Shown here: in pieces, positions 24,575-37,600 of the stretch
How the letters are laid out: every line of letters begins with the position of its first letter
How positions within the stretch are numbered: position 1 is the stretch's first letter
From: Acanthochlamys bracteata
Lineage: Eukaryota > Streptophyta > Magnoliopsida > Pandanales > Velloziaceae
Reading direction: 5' to 3'
Assembly: GCA_019914995.1 (NCBI GenBank)
Contig: CM034129.1
Location: 1,873,725-1,937,724 of the forward strand
Length of the DNA stretch: 64,000 bases
Made by a program: the position numbers and the translations under genes
The notes under the pieces: generated by a model
Database searches by the model: none
The model's input: only the letters and a program-made list of their open reading frames with translations
Told to the model about the DNA's origin: nothing

Positions 24575-27500
24575 TTAGGGATTGAAAAGCTTTCGAAACG
24601 GTCCCTCTTTCCTGTCCTTAGCAGCTTCAGTAAGCGCAAGGAATCTCTTGAAACCAGTTGTGGCAGCGCCTCGACCAAGCGCAGCAGCGCGAGCAAGTAC
24701 ATCTTCCCGGGAGGGAATGTTTCCTGCAATGATACTGGTGCTCATCGAAGAGGTTGTCATGGTTGTTGTAACTGGAGCAGCAGGAGGAGCTGGGTTAGCT
24801 GGGACGACTGTCGGAGCTGCAGAATGGTGCTTAAGTCCAGAGCTGTGCTTACTAAAATCTTCCATGATACTCTGTTGATCTACTTTCTTGAGGCCCTACA
24901 ACATGTTCTCCAATTGTAATTTGGACTCAGGATAATATCAAGCGGAAGCATAGAGAACGGATATACTAGTCAATGCATAGATTCAAATGGTACACTAGTA
25001 ACGCAAGTAGAAATTAGGAGCAAAACTGGTCAGAGTTGGTTACCTTGAGGTCAAGGATACGCTGGAATTCTGATGGTGTACCCTCAGGAAGTAATGCACG
25101 ATAAGTGTCAGCAACTGATTCGGCAGGAGATAAGATAACCTACAAGGAGCAACAAATGATGAAAAATTATCGTGGAACAACCATGAATTTTGAGAATTTT
25201 TAGGCGTCATGTTGTCTCACCTTCAGCAACGCTTCAGCCTTACTCATTTCACGACTTACAAACTTTAAGTAGCTAGCAGCAACTGTGTTCTGTTGAGTAT
25301 ATGTCAACCGTTCAGGACAAAGGAAAAATGAAGAGCTCAAGTCCATATTACACGAGCAATAATTATAAGTGTCAGACACGGTTCATCATTTATTACTTAC
25401 TAACATCAGAAAGATGCAGCACATGATCTTTGGTCAAAAACCTTTAAGCAGATTCTTTGATATACCTCTCTCACTTAAACAGTGAGAAGTGCAGAGTATG
25501 CATAAAACGTTATGCAGGAGAAGTGCAGCTTCATTATTATGAATTGATGATTGTGACAAATGACAAATTTGCTCAAATGGCCGGAGTATTACCTGCTTTC
25601 CTAGGTTGGGAATCTCCAAAAGAATTGTTTTTACAGCCTGAGTATCTAACAACATCTATAAAGCAAATTTTCAAAAATTACTAGTGGTCATGATGAGACA
25701 TGGTGAGCAAAATCAAATAAAACATAAGAATTCTCATCTCATTTTAGAACAATTAGCAGAACCTGTTGAGCTCCAGTTTCTGATATATGTTTGCATTTGT
25801 AAATGTTGAGATAGAATCTTGGGCTAAGAGATGCTGCCAACTGCCAACAATAAAGATCACCAATTCACTTAAAATTGTACACAATCCAACACTAGCTCAC
25901 GTAGAACTAGTGCAAATAAATATCCACTGGCACAATGCAGTAGCAGAGAAACATTAGAAACCTTGTCTAAGAAAAATTGGAAGTAGGTAGGAGAAAGGAG
26001 ACTTCCGAGAACAGGAATGCTGTTTGTTAGAATAGAACTAATGCCATTCACATACCTGCAAAAATAATTTGGCAATTACCATTACTGATCATTAGTCGAG
26101 TAAGTAAAAGTCACTACTATATGCTGCAGATAACCTTCTAATTTTCATAAATGTGCATAATTACAAAAATCAATTATCTGGATCAAACTTTGCTGAGGCT
26201 GAGACAGGAACTTCAAGAAGTATTGAGCTTTTCTTACTCTGACTGGTCACCAACACTTTCAAGAGTGGCCCATGGTAGACGAGTCATGGAAACCATCTCG
26301 GCATCAAATTTGGTCTCGAGGCCATGCACAAGTGTCATTAGTGCTCTTGTGATCACAGCTGAAAACTCATCCTACAAGCAAGAACGAACAACTGCATATA
26401 GTTTCTAAAGCTACTGGAACCAACTTAAAAGTGTAGCATCAGTACCTGCACATCAGACATATCAACCTTGTCTGCAAACTGAGAATCGATTATCTTTGAC
26501 ACATTTTCAGCAAGCTCACCTGACTGTCAACATGATGGCAAAGAAAACCAAAATCTAATTTTAACTATTTTGAAACTCAAGAACTGCTTAACTAGTATAT
26601 GCAGGAAAGATTTTAGTCATGCAACCAACAAGAAGGATGATTTATAACATTTTGGGCACCAAGAGATATGCACCTTATGAACAGAATTAGAATTTGAATC
26701 AATCTACTTTACTAAATCTCCCCCTTTATGCCTTTATTTTCATATGTTATCCAACATAGATGGTTCACCAATTTTGGGAAAACCTTATTTTTTATGGTTC
26801 TCTTTATCTTGCCAGTCATACAAAACTATCAGGAACCAAAACTCACCGTTTGGTGGCAGTATTCTGCAGTATTGACAATGTAGCATATCATCCTTTCATC
26901 TCTGTCAGACATCTGCAAACTTACATTACTGATAAGTATGACGCAAACAACTTCCAGAACATACTACATGCAATATCTTAGCAACTACAAAGAAAAGGAA
27001 GATATCAGGGATGACCTTGATCTGCCCATCTGCACCAGTAGCAGCAGCAACTAGCCCAGTACCACCTTTAGGCAATCTCGTGTATAACTTTGTTGCATAT
27101 GCTTTAAGGATCCTTTGAAATACCTATCCATAAAAAAGAAATTGATACCTTTGCTTTCACCACAAATCATAAAACCTTTCTTGTTTACGTTTAGAAAAGA
27201 TCAATTAATTTAAACTCTTAAAAAACTAATAATTGAAGAACTATTTAGCTTTGGATATCAAAGGAATAACTTACCTCAAACAAATTAAGTAGTGTTCGGT
27301 TTTTTGTCAAAGATGCACATCTCTTCAAACTTTTCCTTATTATCAAGAAAACCTGCATATGTAAAACTGAACAGATTAGCAGCTAGACTTGAATATAAAA
27401 CAATATTTGATGTTCTAAAGTTCACCGCCTGAAATTAGTGAAAAGATGGTTATTGTATTTAATGACGAAAATAAGAAATCGTGGAAAGGAACCTTCATAC

Positions 27501-30500
27501 TACTAGACCCATAAATCAAAACTTATTCAGCTTGTTACATGAAATACAAGAAAATTGAAAAGAAGCTGCTTAAGCTGAAATTTCTTAAACTATTACATAG
27601 CCAGTGCAATAATGTGGATTAGGCATGATTATATTAGGAAACATCAATGTCTATGTTATAACACCAGCAAGTTATCTTTCCTTCTCTTCTGTAGGTTACT
27701 GCAAATACTAGTGCGAAAATAAGGAACTCTGGACTGTAATGAACTTAAGCAAAAGCATGCAACTTCACAACCAACAGCTGATCTAGACACCAATCTTACC
27801 TGCATGCTACTAGACAAGATATTTGTCTGACTTCCTTCCTCTGTTTCCCAGGTCTCTTCCTATTAGGCAGCATGTCAAGTGAGTTGCAAAATTGCAATAC
27901 AAGAAAATTACAAAAATTGTTACATTACAACAGCATACCTGAACGAGTTTCTCCAAATGCTCCATAAGAGTTTTCTCCTCTAATTCCACATAGACTGTCA
28001 AGTGTGGTTCAAAACAAGATGAAATGATACCATGGAAATTGAACTGCAACAGTTACAAATGAAGCAGGTGAAATCATCAACGTAAAAAATATAAGAGTTA
28101 CATAATCTTTTTAATCGTTCATATTTGAAAGTTTACCCCAGCTCCAGGTACAGATAAATCCTTATTTTTGTCTTTATCCTGACAGCAAAGAGATGAAATA
28201 AGTGTATCATATCTTAAAGAAATCCAGTTACATAAGTGAAATAAGTTGGCTACTCTGTGCATACTGGTTCACTTCCACCTCCATGGTGTAAAGCAAGCTT
28301 CTGTTCATATTTCTTTCGAATATCTGAGACAATTTGTCTGTTGTTTCCTTCATCTGCTTCTTCCACATCAATTCCATTTTCCTTATTTCCACTCTTCCCA
28401 GATCCTCCACTAAATTTCACTGCCAACTCTTCTTCGAACTCTCGAGTCCTTTGAAGAGCCTGAACAGTTAAGACATAGCAATTAAGCACTATAAATTTAA
28501 AACAAAATCAAGTAGTACGAGTGTGTGAGAGAAATGCTAGCATTTGTAGTATGAATACATATTTAGTAAAAGATATAATTACTTAAATATAAGCATTCCT
28601 ACAATACCAAATCAATTCAACTGCAGCAAGGTTTGCAAACCAGAGTCAGCATACCGATAGTAGTGTTCCAACATCTGGTTTTTCCTTAAGATCGTTTAGA
28701 ATATCCACAAGTTGCGTCCTGATAAATTGGACAAAAAACATAGCTCTCATGTATAGAACGATAACAGGAAAAGTGAAAAGTTTCTACAGAGACATAACCA
28801 CAACATTGTCAACAAAACAAAGGCAACTGATAGAGGATGTTTCACTCTTTCTGATCGCCACTAATTTATTATCAGTAGCAGTAAATGATTGTGAAAGCCT
28901 ATGATCATGTACAAAGTTCAGCTAATGGTCAGTCCAAGTCCCTCAGTAAAATTCAAGAGAGAACCAAGCCACTTCAGGGACATCCACATGCATAGATATT
29001 AGGAGAGCGTCATACTAATATTGCATACCTTTCACTAATAGAAAACAGGAAACAACTTTTATAACAGAAAATTAAAATAAAGATATAGCAGACAGAACTA
29101 AATTATTTCATATCAACATACACAGTATATTCCATAGAAAAAGAGCAGTCAGAATACATGGAGCTTCACTTGCATACCAGTATTACTTAACTTATCAAAA
29201 CGACATGTAGAGCAATCATAATTAGTCAGAGACGAAATGAAGTTAAATAGAACTAGAAGGCTTTAGAACTTGAACATAAATCTTTACGGACCTCGTTAAC
29301 TTACAGAACTGGATGCAGAGCAAATAATCAACATGCCATGATGGTGGAAATATTTTCCAAATTTCTTCATTTGTCCGTAAACGTCGCTTAATCCAGGCAT
29401 ACCTCCTCTCAGTCTTATCCAACTTTACCAATTCTAAATCAATGGTTCCAAAATAAATGAGAAGAGAATCAGCTTCAAAATCAATGAAACAAAATAGAAG
29501 AATTTGACTTTCCTAGTTAAATTGAGAAACAAGAATAGCATTGTAAGACTAGCCTGACCTGCTCCTTCAAAGATCTGTTGATATGAAGTGAGTTCCTTGC
29601 TGCAGAAATTTTTCACAAGCTCTTCCCTAACAGATGGTTCTAAGGCATCCACCACCAAGCAAGCATCTGATAGATGCTGTAGCAATGTTTTATCATCCAT
29701 CTCTTTCCCGGTTCCTAAGCTGATGGAAAAAAAGACAACCTCCACTTAAAATCCACCGAAATCACAAGAAGGAATACAATTCACCAATATGACTGTATAG
29801 ATGAAATAAATTTGAAACAAGCTACTTCTCATGGTAACCCAGAAAAGTGGTTAATGCTCCACTAAGTGACGATCAGACCAAATGAAATGATCGACAATTA
29901 TTCTAATCTATATCCACAATTCAACATAATAATATTCAGCTAAATCTGCAGTACAAATTTCTAAGACATACGCAATCTACTTATACTAGACGGTGGTGAT
30001 TCAAACCTCGAAAAATCTGAATATACATGAGACTTGAGTATCTTTTTGATGTTTTTGAACTTCTCTCTGAGCTCATTAATTTTGGGTACATCCCTATAAG
30101 CTTCAAAATGACTACAGAGTTGATTGACTGCCTGAAACAAAAGAAATTTTACTTATAAAACAAATTTCATATAATCATTTACGAAGATGCATTAATTGAA
30201 AGGGAAGACAGAAGCAGCATGCATAAAAAATGGAGAGCAAAAGAAAGAATAGTTTTTTACAAAAAAGGAAGATAATATTGCACAAAAGAACACAGTAACA
30301 CAACCAACATCAGATAAAGTGTCTGTAATTCCCTCCACCTTTTTTGTCTAAGAATTTATTAAAACCAGATAACTGTGAAAGACCTTGAAATAAATAGTAC
30401 ACATGGACAAGATTCTTACACAGAGGATGCTTCTCTTGATACCCCGAAATTCTATTCAGTTTCGTACTGAAGTACCACATTGTGATGCATATTGCAAGGT

Positions 30501-32729
30501 TATAATAAGTAATATACTCTTCATGGGCATTATGACTTAACAATTGAAGAGCTGATATAAGAAAATATTTACACTATTCTACACATGTATTACCTACATC
30601 AGCAGATCATTGCCATAACTGTTCTTATTTTGAAAAGACACACTACACTGAGTAGGTTAAAAATGCTAACCACTTTGTCAAAATTTTGCACTTGACAGCT
30701 ATCTTACACCATCAAAGATATTGTATGCATTAATCAGAGACTGTTGCAAATCCAAAAAGAAAAGTAACAAATATGCCTATTTCGATTAAGTTAGATATAC
30801 CGCAGTTCACAAAACACCAACTCAGCCGTGACATTCAGGGTGATAACAGTAACTTATCCTGGAGTAAATAGGACCTTCTATTACCTCCAATTGTGCAGCA
30901 GCCTCCTTATACTGCCGTTTTGAAGCCATTAATTGAAGCTGATCAACAGCTGAAACTGCAAAAAATTAAAAAGAAAATAAAACAATAAAAATTTTATTGC
31001 TGTGTTGATAAAAGGAAAACATCCGAATTCTATTCGCGTAAAAATCTACTTAAGCTTGCAGTAATTTCAACTACAAGACTAATTCCTACTTCATACATAA
31101 TCATAACAGACAAGTTGAGGTCATAAATTTAAGCTGATATAATCCTAAAATACAATGATTTTAGTTAGCATATACTGTAACTTCCACCATGTCTAACAAA
31201 TTAATTATTAAATAGCCAAAATCTGCTAAGAAGAAATTCTTTAACTGGCTTTGCTGCTCAAGACAACACTACAGAAAGAACGGCATTGCACTTTCTCTCT
31301 AACTTAACTGGGAAACACATGCTCCAAGAGGAATGTTCTTGTGATAAAATAGAGAAAAAAACTCACATTCTTATCCCATTCTTTTAAATCATAAGTTGGT
31401 GGGTTTTTGCGATATTACTTAATTTTGCATGATCTATAAAGGGGAGGGGCACTGATCCTTATGTAGAAAAGCCAGATATAACCTCTCAATTCATTATCAA
31501 TAAAAAGATACAAGAATTATTATAATAATCAAAATAAAATCAGAAACATATGTCAGCAAATACAAGATGCAATACCTAGCATCGTAAGACGATGAAGAGC
31601 TGTAATAGTAGTGGTTATATGCTTTTTTGCAAAGTCCAATTTCTTAATATCTCGACAAATTTCTTGAACCATGGTTTCACTTTGTTCAGCCTTTGTCTTA
31701 ATTTCACGTATCTTGTGCATAAGTTCCTACATGCATAAATAAAAATGTCTTCAAGTGACTGAAAGATATGATGAAACAAAAGATTTAGTAAAGAAAGTTA
31801 CTACTTCGTTTCAGTAAAAGAAATTGAACGGAAAACATCCATTCCATCAAACTCTCAAGTAGGACACAGAAAATCATGTACCTCAACAGCATGTGTTGCA
31901 GCAGCAAGATCTTCCTTTGCCTTTGTTCCCGAGTTACTCTGGACTTGGAAGTTTAAATTGGTTAGCACTTAAGTATTAGTGAACTGAGCATCTACTTCAC
32001 ATACCGTAAATAGTGTGATCAGAGTGCTGGAATCCATGAAAAACTGCCAATGAACAACAGAACAAGAAATAAACAGTGTCTACACCTGCTGACGGACGGC
32101 TGCCAAAATTCCAGAATCCACACGACGAATTTCACTGTGTATCTTTTGCATTAGTGGCTCCACACCAGATAACGATGCTTCTGAAGTCCCATACATCAAA
32201 ACGGTCAGGTTTGATAAATATTATTACGAAACTTCAGAGCCTAAAGAAAACAAATTTCTGATGCAATTTATATCAACTGATTCTAACATTTAAGAAATTG
32301 ATCATGAAACTCATTCCTGTAGCTTTAGAAGTGTACTCAAAAAAATCCAAAAACAATGAAAGTATCAACACCAGGATAAATATTTTTAAAAAAAACAATG
32401 CAAAAAGACATAGCAAACAGCCATAAAAGAATTACCAACTCTTTATGCAGCAGGCATCCTATTACAGATCCAGGAGCATAAACAATTTCACTAATATTTC
32501 AATATATAGTAATTAACAGAAAATTTGAACTTCAACTATTTTCTGTACTACAATCATTCACTAAATAACGACCACCAGCAAATATACTACCATTCAATTT
32601 AGCACAGCTAATTAAAAAAAATAGAAAGAATTCGAGTCACACTGATTCAATCTACTATTACTACACCTAATAGCACTGACCTGTTGGAAACATCTGGTTA
32701 ATGTATTCCAGCGCACTAGACCTGTCCAT
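24575..32729 (-). CDS. VPS53: VPS53, GARP tethering-complex subunit (24 exons, 833 aa)
   Basis: Exons, 5' to 3' on the minus strand: 32681-32729, 32086-32180, 31882-31938, 31576-31726, 30885-30955, 30007-30131, 29559-29719, 29292-29433, 28655-28718, 28265-28459, 28137-28178, 27939-28043, 27800-27859, 27275-27352, 27016-27123, 26847-26912, 26446-26523, 26238-26371, 25962-26055, 25763-25840, 25593-25655, 25221-25289, 25044-25139, 24575-24895. The sum is 2502 nt in one frame. The start [16 protein letters not shown], the coiled-coil N-terminal half ([15 protein letters not shown]) and [17 protein letters not shown] match plant VPS53 (Arabidopsis HIT1, similar length). With VPS51, VPS52 and VPS54 the protein tethers endosome-derived vesicles at the trans-Golgi network. 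The acidic insert near [18 protein letters not shown] is a variable linker. The C-terminal tail is Ala/Pro/Thr-rich. Confidence 0.93.
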
Positions 32730-32984
32730 TTTCTTCTCCCGCCAATCTGAAATACTTCAACCAAAGAAAAGCTTAACTGATGTATTAAAATCTTCACAGT
32801 TCAGACAATCTCCAACACGATCTAGTCCACATTCTCGATCTCCATCATCAACCAATCAATTATTGAATTCCAATTACCAGATAGCGAACCAGAAGAAGAA
32901 AAACAACAACAAGACTTCGAAAAATTCAGTTAAACTAAAACTCTCAAGTTCTTCGAAAGTGTTAATCTGATATAGCTTCTTCCA

Positions 32985-33006
32985 GCTCTCTCTCTCTCTC
33001 TCTCTC
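32985..33006. repeat. CT microsatellite in the VPS53 5' leader
   Basis: An uninterrupted run of CT dinucleotides lies about 260 bases upstream of the VPS53 start codon. On the coding strand it reads GA. Such tracts are common in plant leaders and promoters. Confidence 0.7.
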
Positions 33007-33339
33007 TTCCGCGTGCTTCTCAGATCTCGAACGAATCCACGGAGATGTGAAGGATTTTCGCTCTCTTCAAATTGCGCCTGTTAGGTAATGGATGCAATAA
33101 CTAGCCCACCAACATAACAGGCTTCGCTTCTGTAATAGGCGTAAGACTCGAAGTTGGGGATTTTGCACTATAGGGCCAACAGACTAGTATTCGTAAAAGG
33201 AAACATAAATTTAGCTAGATCTAATATTTTTTCATGAGCTAACATTCACGTTCTAAGAGGTTTGATATTATCAAATGAATCGGTAGATGAAATTGTTGCG
33301 AAGACAGTTATTAGAGCTTTCTATTGGGGCTGTTATTTA

Positions 33340-33635
33340 GGGCGTATTTCAAATGTCCGTAACTTAGTTTCGTAAAAATGAAAAGTAAAAAGTAGAGTTT
33401 TTTGAAAAATAAAGTGGAAGTAGAGTTCAGTATTTGTATTTTAATAGATTTTGAAAGTATGTTGTAAATTAAAGTATATAATTGTATTGAAAAATGTATA
33501 AATAAAAAAGTTGAAACTAAAGTTCCGCATGTGAAAGTTGAGTTTTGAATTTTTTATGTAATTGAAACATATGAACTGTTCGAAACTCAAAATCTGACGA
33601 AAAAAAGTGAAGTTACGGACGTTTGAAACACGCCC
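33340..33635. mobile_element. PIF/Harbinger-like MITE (296 bp)
   Basis: The left terminus GGGCGTATTTCAAATGTCCG and the reverse complement of the right terminus GGGCGTGTTTCAAACGTCCG agree at 18 of 20 positions, and the match continues through TAACTT. The element is flanked by TTA on both sides (33337-33339 and 33636-33638), the 3-bp TWA target duplication typical of PIF/Harbinger elements. There is no coding frame. A diverged relative lies at 58398-58691. Confidence 0.82.
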
Positions 33636-33664
33636 TTAACGGAGCTCTTATCTATCTTCATCTT

Positions 33665-33890
33665 GGCTAAGAATATATTTTATTTTAAAATAAATTCATT
33701 TTTTAAAATAAATCTAAAAAATAAAATTTAAATTTATAAATATTTAATAAAAATAAATTTATATTTGTTTTATGCTAGAAGTTTATTTTAAATGAAATTT
33801 TAAAAATAATTCTTTTAAATTTTTTATTTATTTTGTATTAAAAATAAATTTATAAAAGCGAACTTAGTGGTTTGATAAATAAGTCCTAAA
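33665..33890. repeat. AT-rich dispersed repeat, family C, copy 2
   Basis: It shares block order with 23145-23340, most clearly TTTTGTATTAAAAATAAATT near the 3' end followed by TGGTTTGATAAATAAG. Non-coding. Confidence 0.45.
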
Positions 33891-34125
33891 GTAACATTTT
33901 CTTAAAAGTTTCAGATATTTTTTATTTTTCGTAATAAATTTTTATGATATATTATAAAAGTTTAATAAATTTAAATATATAAAATTATTATATATATATA
34001 TATATTTTTTAAATAAATTTATTTTTTGAAAAGTTTTTATATTCTTTATTTGAAATAAATTATTCCAAAAAATATCTCCTAAGTGTGCTGACATTGTCCA
34101 GGATTTTTTTTAATGTCGTAATTGC

Positions 34126-34571
34126 AGCTTCGCTTGGATAAGCATGGTGACATCATTGGCACCGAATATATAAACAATCTTGTCAATAAACATGGTATAC
34201 TTCTTATATCGTGTTTACTTTGGAGAACTTTGTGTAGCTGCATAATAGATTAGTGTTTTTTTTCTGTCTTCGGTTTGACTACCGATAGCTTCTTTCCTTA
34301 TTTTCGACTCGTGTCTTTTTAACTCTATTCTGAAGAGGATTATTAGGTAATGCGAGTTTCTTCATTTCTTGGAACAGATTACCCGCCCTAGTGACTGCTT
34401 TTGATCCTGATTTGGATGACTTTGTACAGGTAAATAAATTTCCCAGCTGCATGCTTTTCAGTGACAAGGTAAATGCTTGTAAACTTACCATACTAAGATA
34501 TCCTTGACGGAAGTGAGAAAATTGCTAGGCTCGAGAGGAACCCAGCTATTGCATTACCAAAGCAAGAATGA
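34126..34571 (+). other. Exon-like fragments of an unrecognised gene, probably a remnant
   Basis: Three plus-strand stretches look coding. 34128-34195, after an AG, reads LRLDKHGDIIGTEYINNLVN and ends before gtatac. About 34379-34433 reads RLPALVTAFDPDLDDFVQ and ends at gtaaat. About 34499-34571 reads ILDGSEKIARLERNPAIALP and ends in a TGA stop. They are ordered as the 3' exons of one gene, but they do not join cleanly in frame and no upstream exons are visible before the MITE and AT-rich DNA. I do not recognise the family. A pseudogene or relocated gene fragment is most likely. It is tail-to-tail with the GHR1-like gene. Confidence 0.35.
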
Positions 34572-34600
34572 AGTGTTACAGATGGAAAATTTTTGTTACA

Positions 34601-37600
34601 TTAGATAGAAGAGAGATCTTCATATACAGTTTTAATACCAGGTCTCTCTGAAAACGGGCGTATACATCTCAAAGCGATTCCCAACATTTCCTTCATACCT
34701 TTCGAAGCTGCAGGGTTTGATATATCAGGAGCCATCTCTGGATCAAAGCAATCTGAGCCGCGCCCTTCAGCCACTCTTAGTCTCACCCAGTCCGTTAAAT
34801 CAAGCCCACCTTCGTCACCAGAGACGACATCCCCTGCACACCTTCCGGTTAAAAGCTCTAGAAGCACAACACCAAATGTGTAGACGTCTGACTTGAAAGA
34901 AGGGATTGGCTTCTTTGTTGCTGCTAGCTCTGGTGCTCGGTAACCAAGTGCACCTAAGTCGAGAATTTGCTCAACTGTTCCTGAAGTTGTCATGAGACGA
35001 TGGAGACAGTAGTCAGCAACACGGGCGTTGAGATCAAGCCCATCCAGCAGAATGTTTGTAGCTTTAAGATTGCCATGAGGTAACGCTCGGTCAAAATGGA
35101 GATAATTGAGGCCACGTGCAACATCCACAGCTATCTTCAGTCGTTGCGCCCAGGTCAATGGAGGACCCCTCCTTCCAGGTCGATCTAAAAGAAGAAATTC
35201 AATACAAGCTTTAGCTACAAGCTGCAGCCACTTCAAAAAGGAATAAATTACATGATGTCCAAGCATAAGAGCATTTTAGACAATTGTGCCTTTAGGAACT
35301 CGTGCAAATGGGAGCAATTGTAATACTGTTATTGTAGCATTCATAGATTCATCATATAAATCTCAACAGAGTAGAAGTAAACTTCTGAGTGAACATTTCT
35401 GTTTCAGACCAACATATAAGATATTTCATATACTGACATTTATTTGAAGAAAAAAGAATAATTTTTTAAATTGAAAAGATTCACAGACAAACTTCCTAAA
35501 AGGAGTACTATCCAGTTTCAACTAATAACCAAATTTTATAAAGGAAGCCAAGTACTGGTTTTGGTTTGCAAATGCTATGCAGTGTAAGCACAAGAAACGC
35601 AATGATTAATAAGATTACAACAAAATTACTTAGACTAGATGAACAAGATAAAGAAGGGCAAAAGGTGGGAAAGAGCGCATACCGTAAAGAAAGCTGGCCA
35701 AACTACCAGGAGATATATAATCAGACAAAATAAGCTTTTCATGCTGAGTAGGACCCCAATAGTAACCCCGCAAACCAACCACGTTAGGATGCCTAATGTT
35801 TGCGAACTTCTTTGCCTCTTTTGCAAATTCTTTCTTTGGCTTAGCCACCCCTTCTCTTAGCCACTTCACTGTTAGAAGCACCCCATTATCTAGCGTGGCC
35901 CTATAAGAGGTCCCATGGCTGCTCCTGCCCAATACTTCAGCTGGTGCTCTTGATAACTCCTCAGGTGTGAGTGTGATTGTCTCATCCAAAAAGTACAGAT
36001 CCCCTGCCAAACGATCAGGCGATCTAACATCCAGCCTTCCAAGACCTTGTCCATAAACATCACCAGCTTCTGGTGACCATGAAAAGCGGGTGTTCTTGGA
36101 TGGTGAAAAGCCAGAGACTGCAGCCATCTTCTCATCTGGGCTGAGTATATCAGAAGTGGAGCCTTTCTTAGCAGCTACCAAATCATCAGCAGACACAACT
36201 GAGGGGACGCCATTATCTCGGCCTTTCCCTTGAACAGTCACGGGCAAGATACCCTGGACATTTTTGCCATTGTCTTCTGCATGCGATCTCCTTGAAATTT
36301 TCTTGTAATGCAAGATAATGGAAAGAAGTACAATGATAAAAACAGTGACAGCGCATGCGGTGATTATTGCTATTTTGATGGAGGTTTTAACACTTCTATG
36401 CGATGAGCCTGCAGCTGGAACATTTCCAGGTCCAGTTGCTCCACCAGGGTATTCCAATCTTGAATTTCCTGGGTGAAAAGAAGAATCAGGGAATTTCCTA
36501 AGGTTGGCAGGGACTACTCCTGACAGATCATTGTAAGATGCATTGAAATATACAAGTGTATTTGGAAGTCCTTCGGGCAGTGGGCCTGTGAATATGTTGC
36601 AAGATATGTCGAGAGATGTAAGAGAAGTCAGACTATTGATAGAATGGGGTAAGGATCCAGAAAAATTGTTTGCAGAAATATCAAGCTTCTGGAGGCCAGT
36701 CAAGGAGCCATGGAAATCAGGAAAGCTTCCATTCAAATGGTTTCCAGAAAGATCAAGGCTCAGGAGGCTAGATTTTCTCGATGGAGAGAGTATGATGTCA
36801 CCCTCCAGTATGTTGTTCTGAAGGTAAAGTTCTTGCAATGTGGAGGTGAGGAGCATGCCCTCTAGAACAGTGCCTTTGAACTGATTCGAGCTAAGATCAA
36901 GAATACTAAGCTTAGGATATTGAGTCACAAGTTCTGGAAGAGTGCCTGTAAGAGAGTTGTGAGATATATTCAAATAAGTCAACCTTAAAAACTGTGATGT
37001 TGCAATTGGAAAGGTTCCTGTCAGTTGATTCTGGCTGATATCTACAAACCCAAGATCATTTCCCCACTTCTCAATCACGGATAGATTTCCAGTAAGCTGG
37101 TTTTTGGACAAATCTAGTACTTGACAGTTTCCTGTTAGTAATGGGAGTTCACCGGAAATAATATTAGATGAAAGATTGAGCACTCTCAGAGTAGTTGATG
37201 TGATCAGACTCATGGGACCTGAAAATAGATGTATATCATTTAGTATGCTATCAAGACCAGTCAGGAAATTATTTCAAATGACATCTGCATGTATTGGACA
37301 ACAACAATAAGTAAGAAAAGAAGGCATTAGCATAAGAATCCAAGAAACATCACTGGTAGTATATTGGCAGTTACATTGATAGCTTTATCTAAGGACGAGC
37401 AAGAATGGTCCATGAGACAATTTCAGCACCGCAGAGGAAGTCAGTCAATTGGCTTATAACTTCCTAGTACAAAACAAAACTAAACCAACTAGCTAGGAAG
37501 GCCAGTACCTTGTGATTTCAGTCTTTTTTCTATATGCATAACGTTAAAGCTAGAGTTAGAGTAACATTGCTTCATTTTTTGCAACGACATGCCGGTAACA

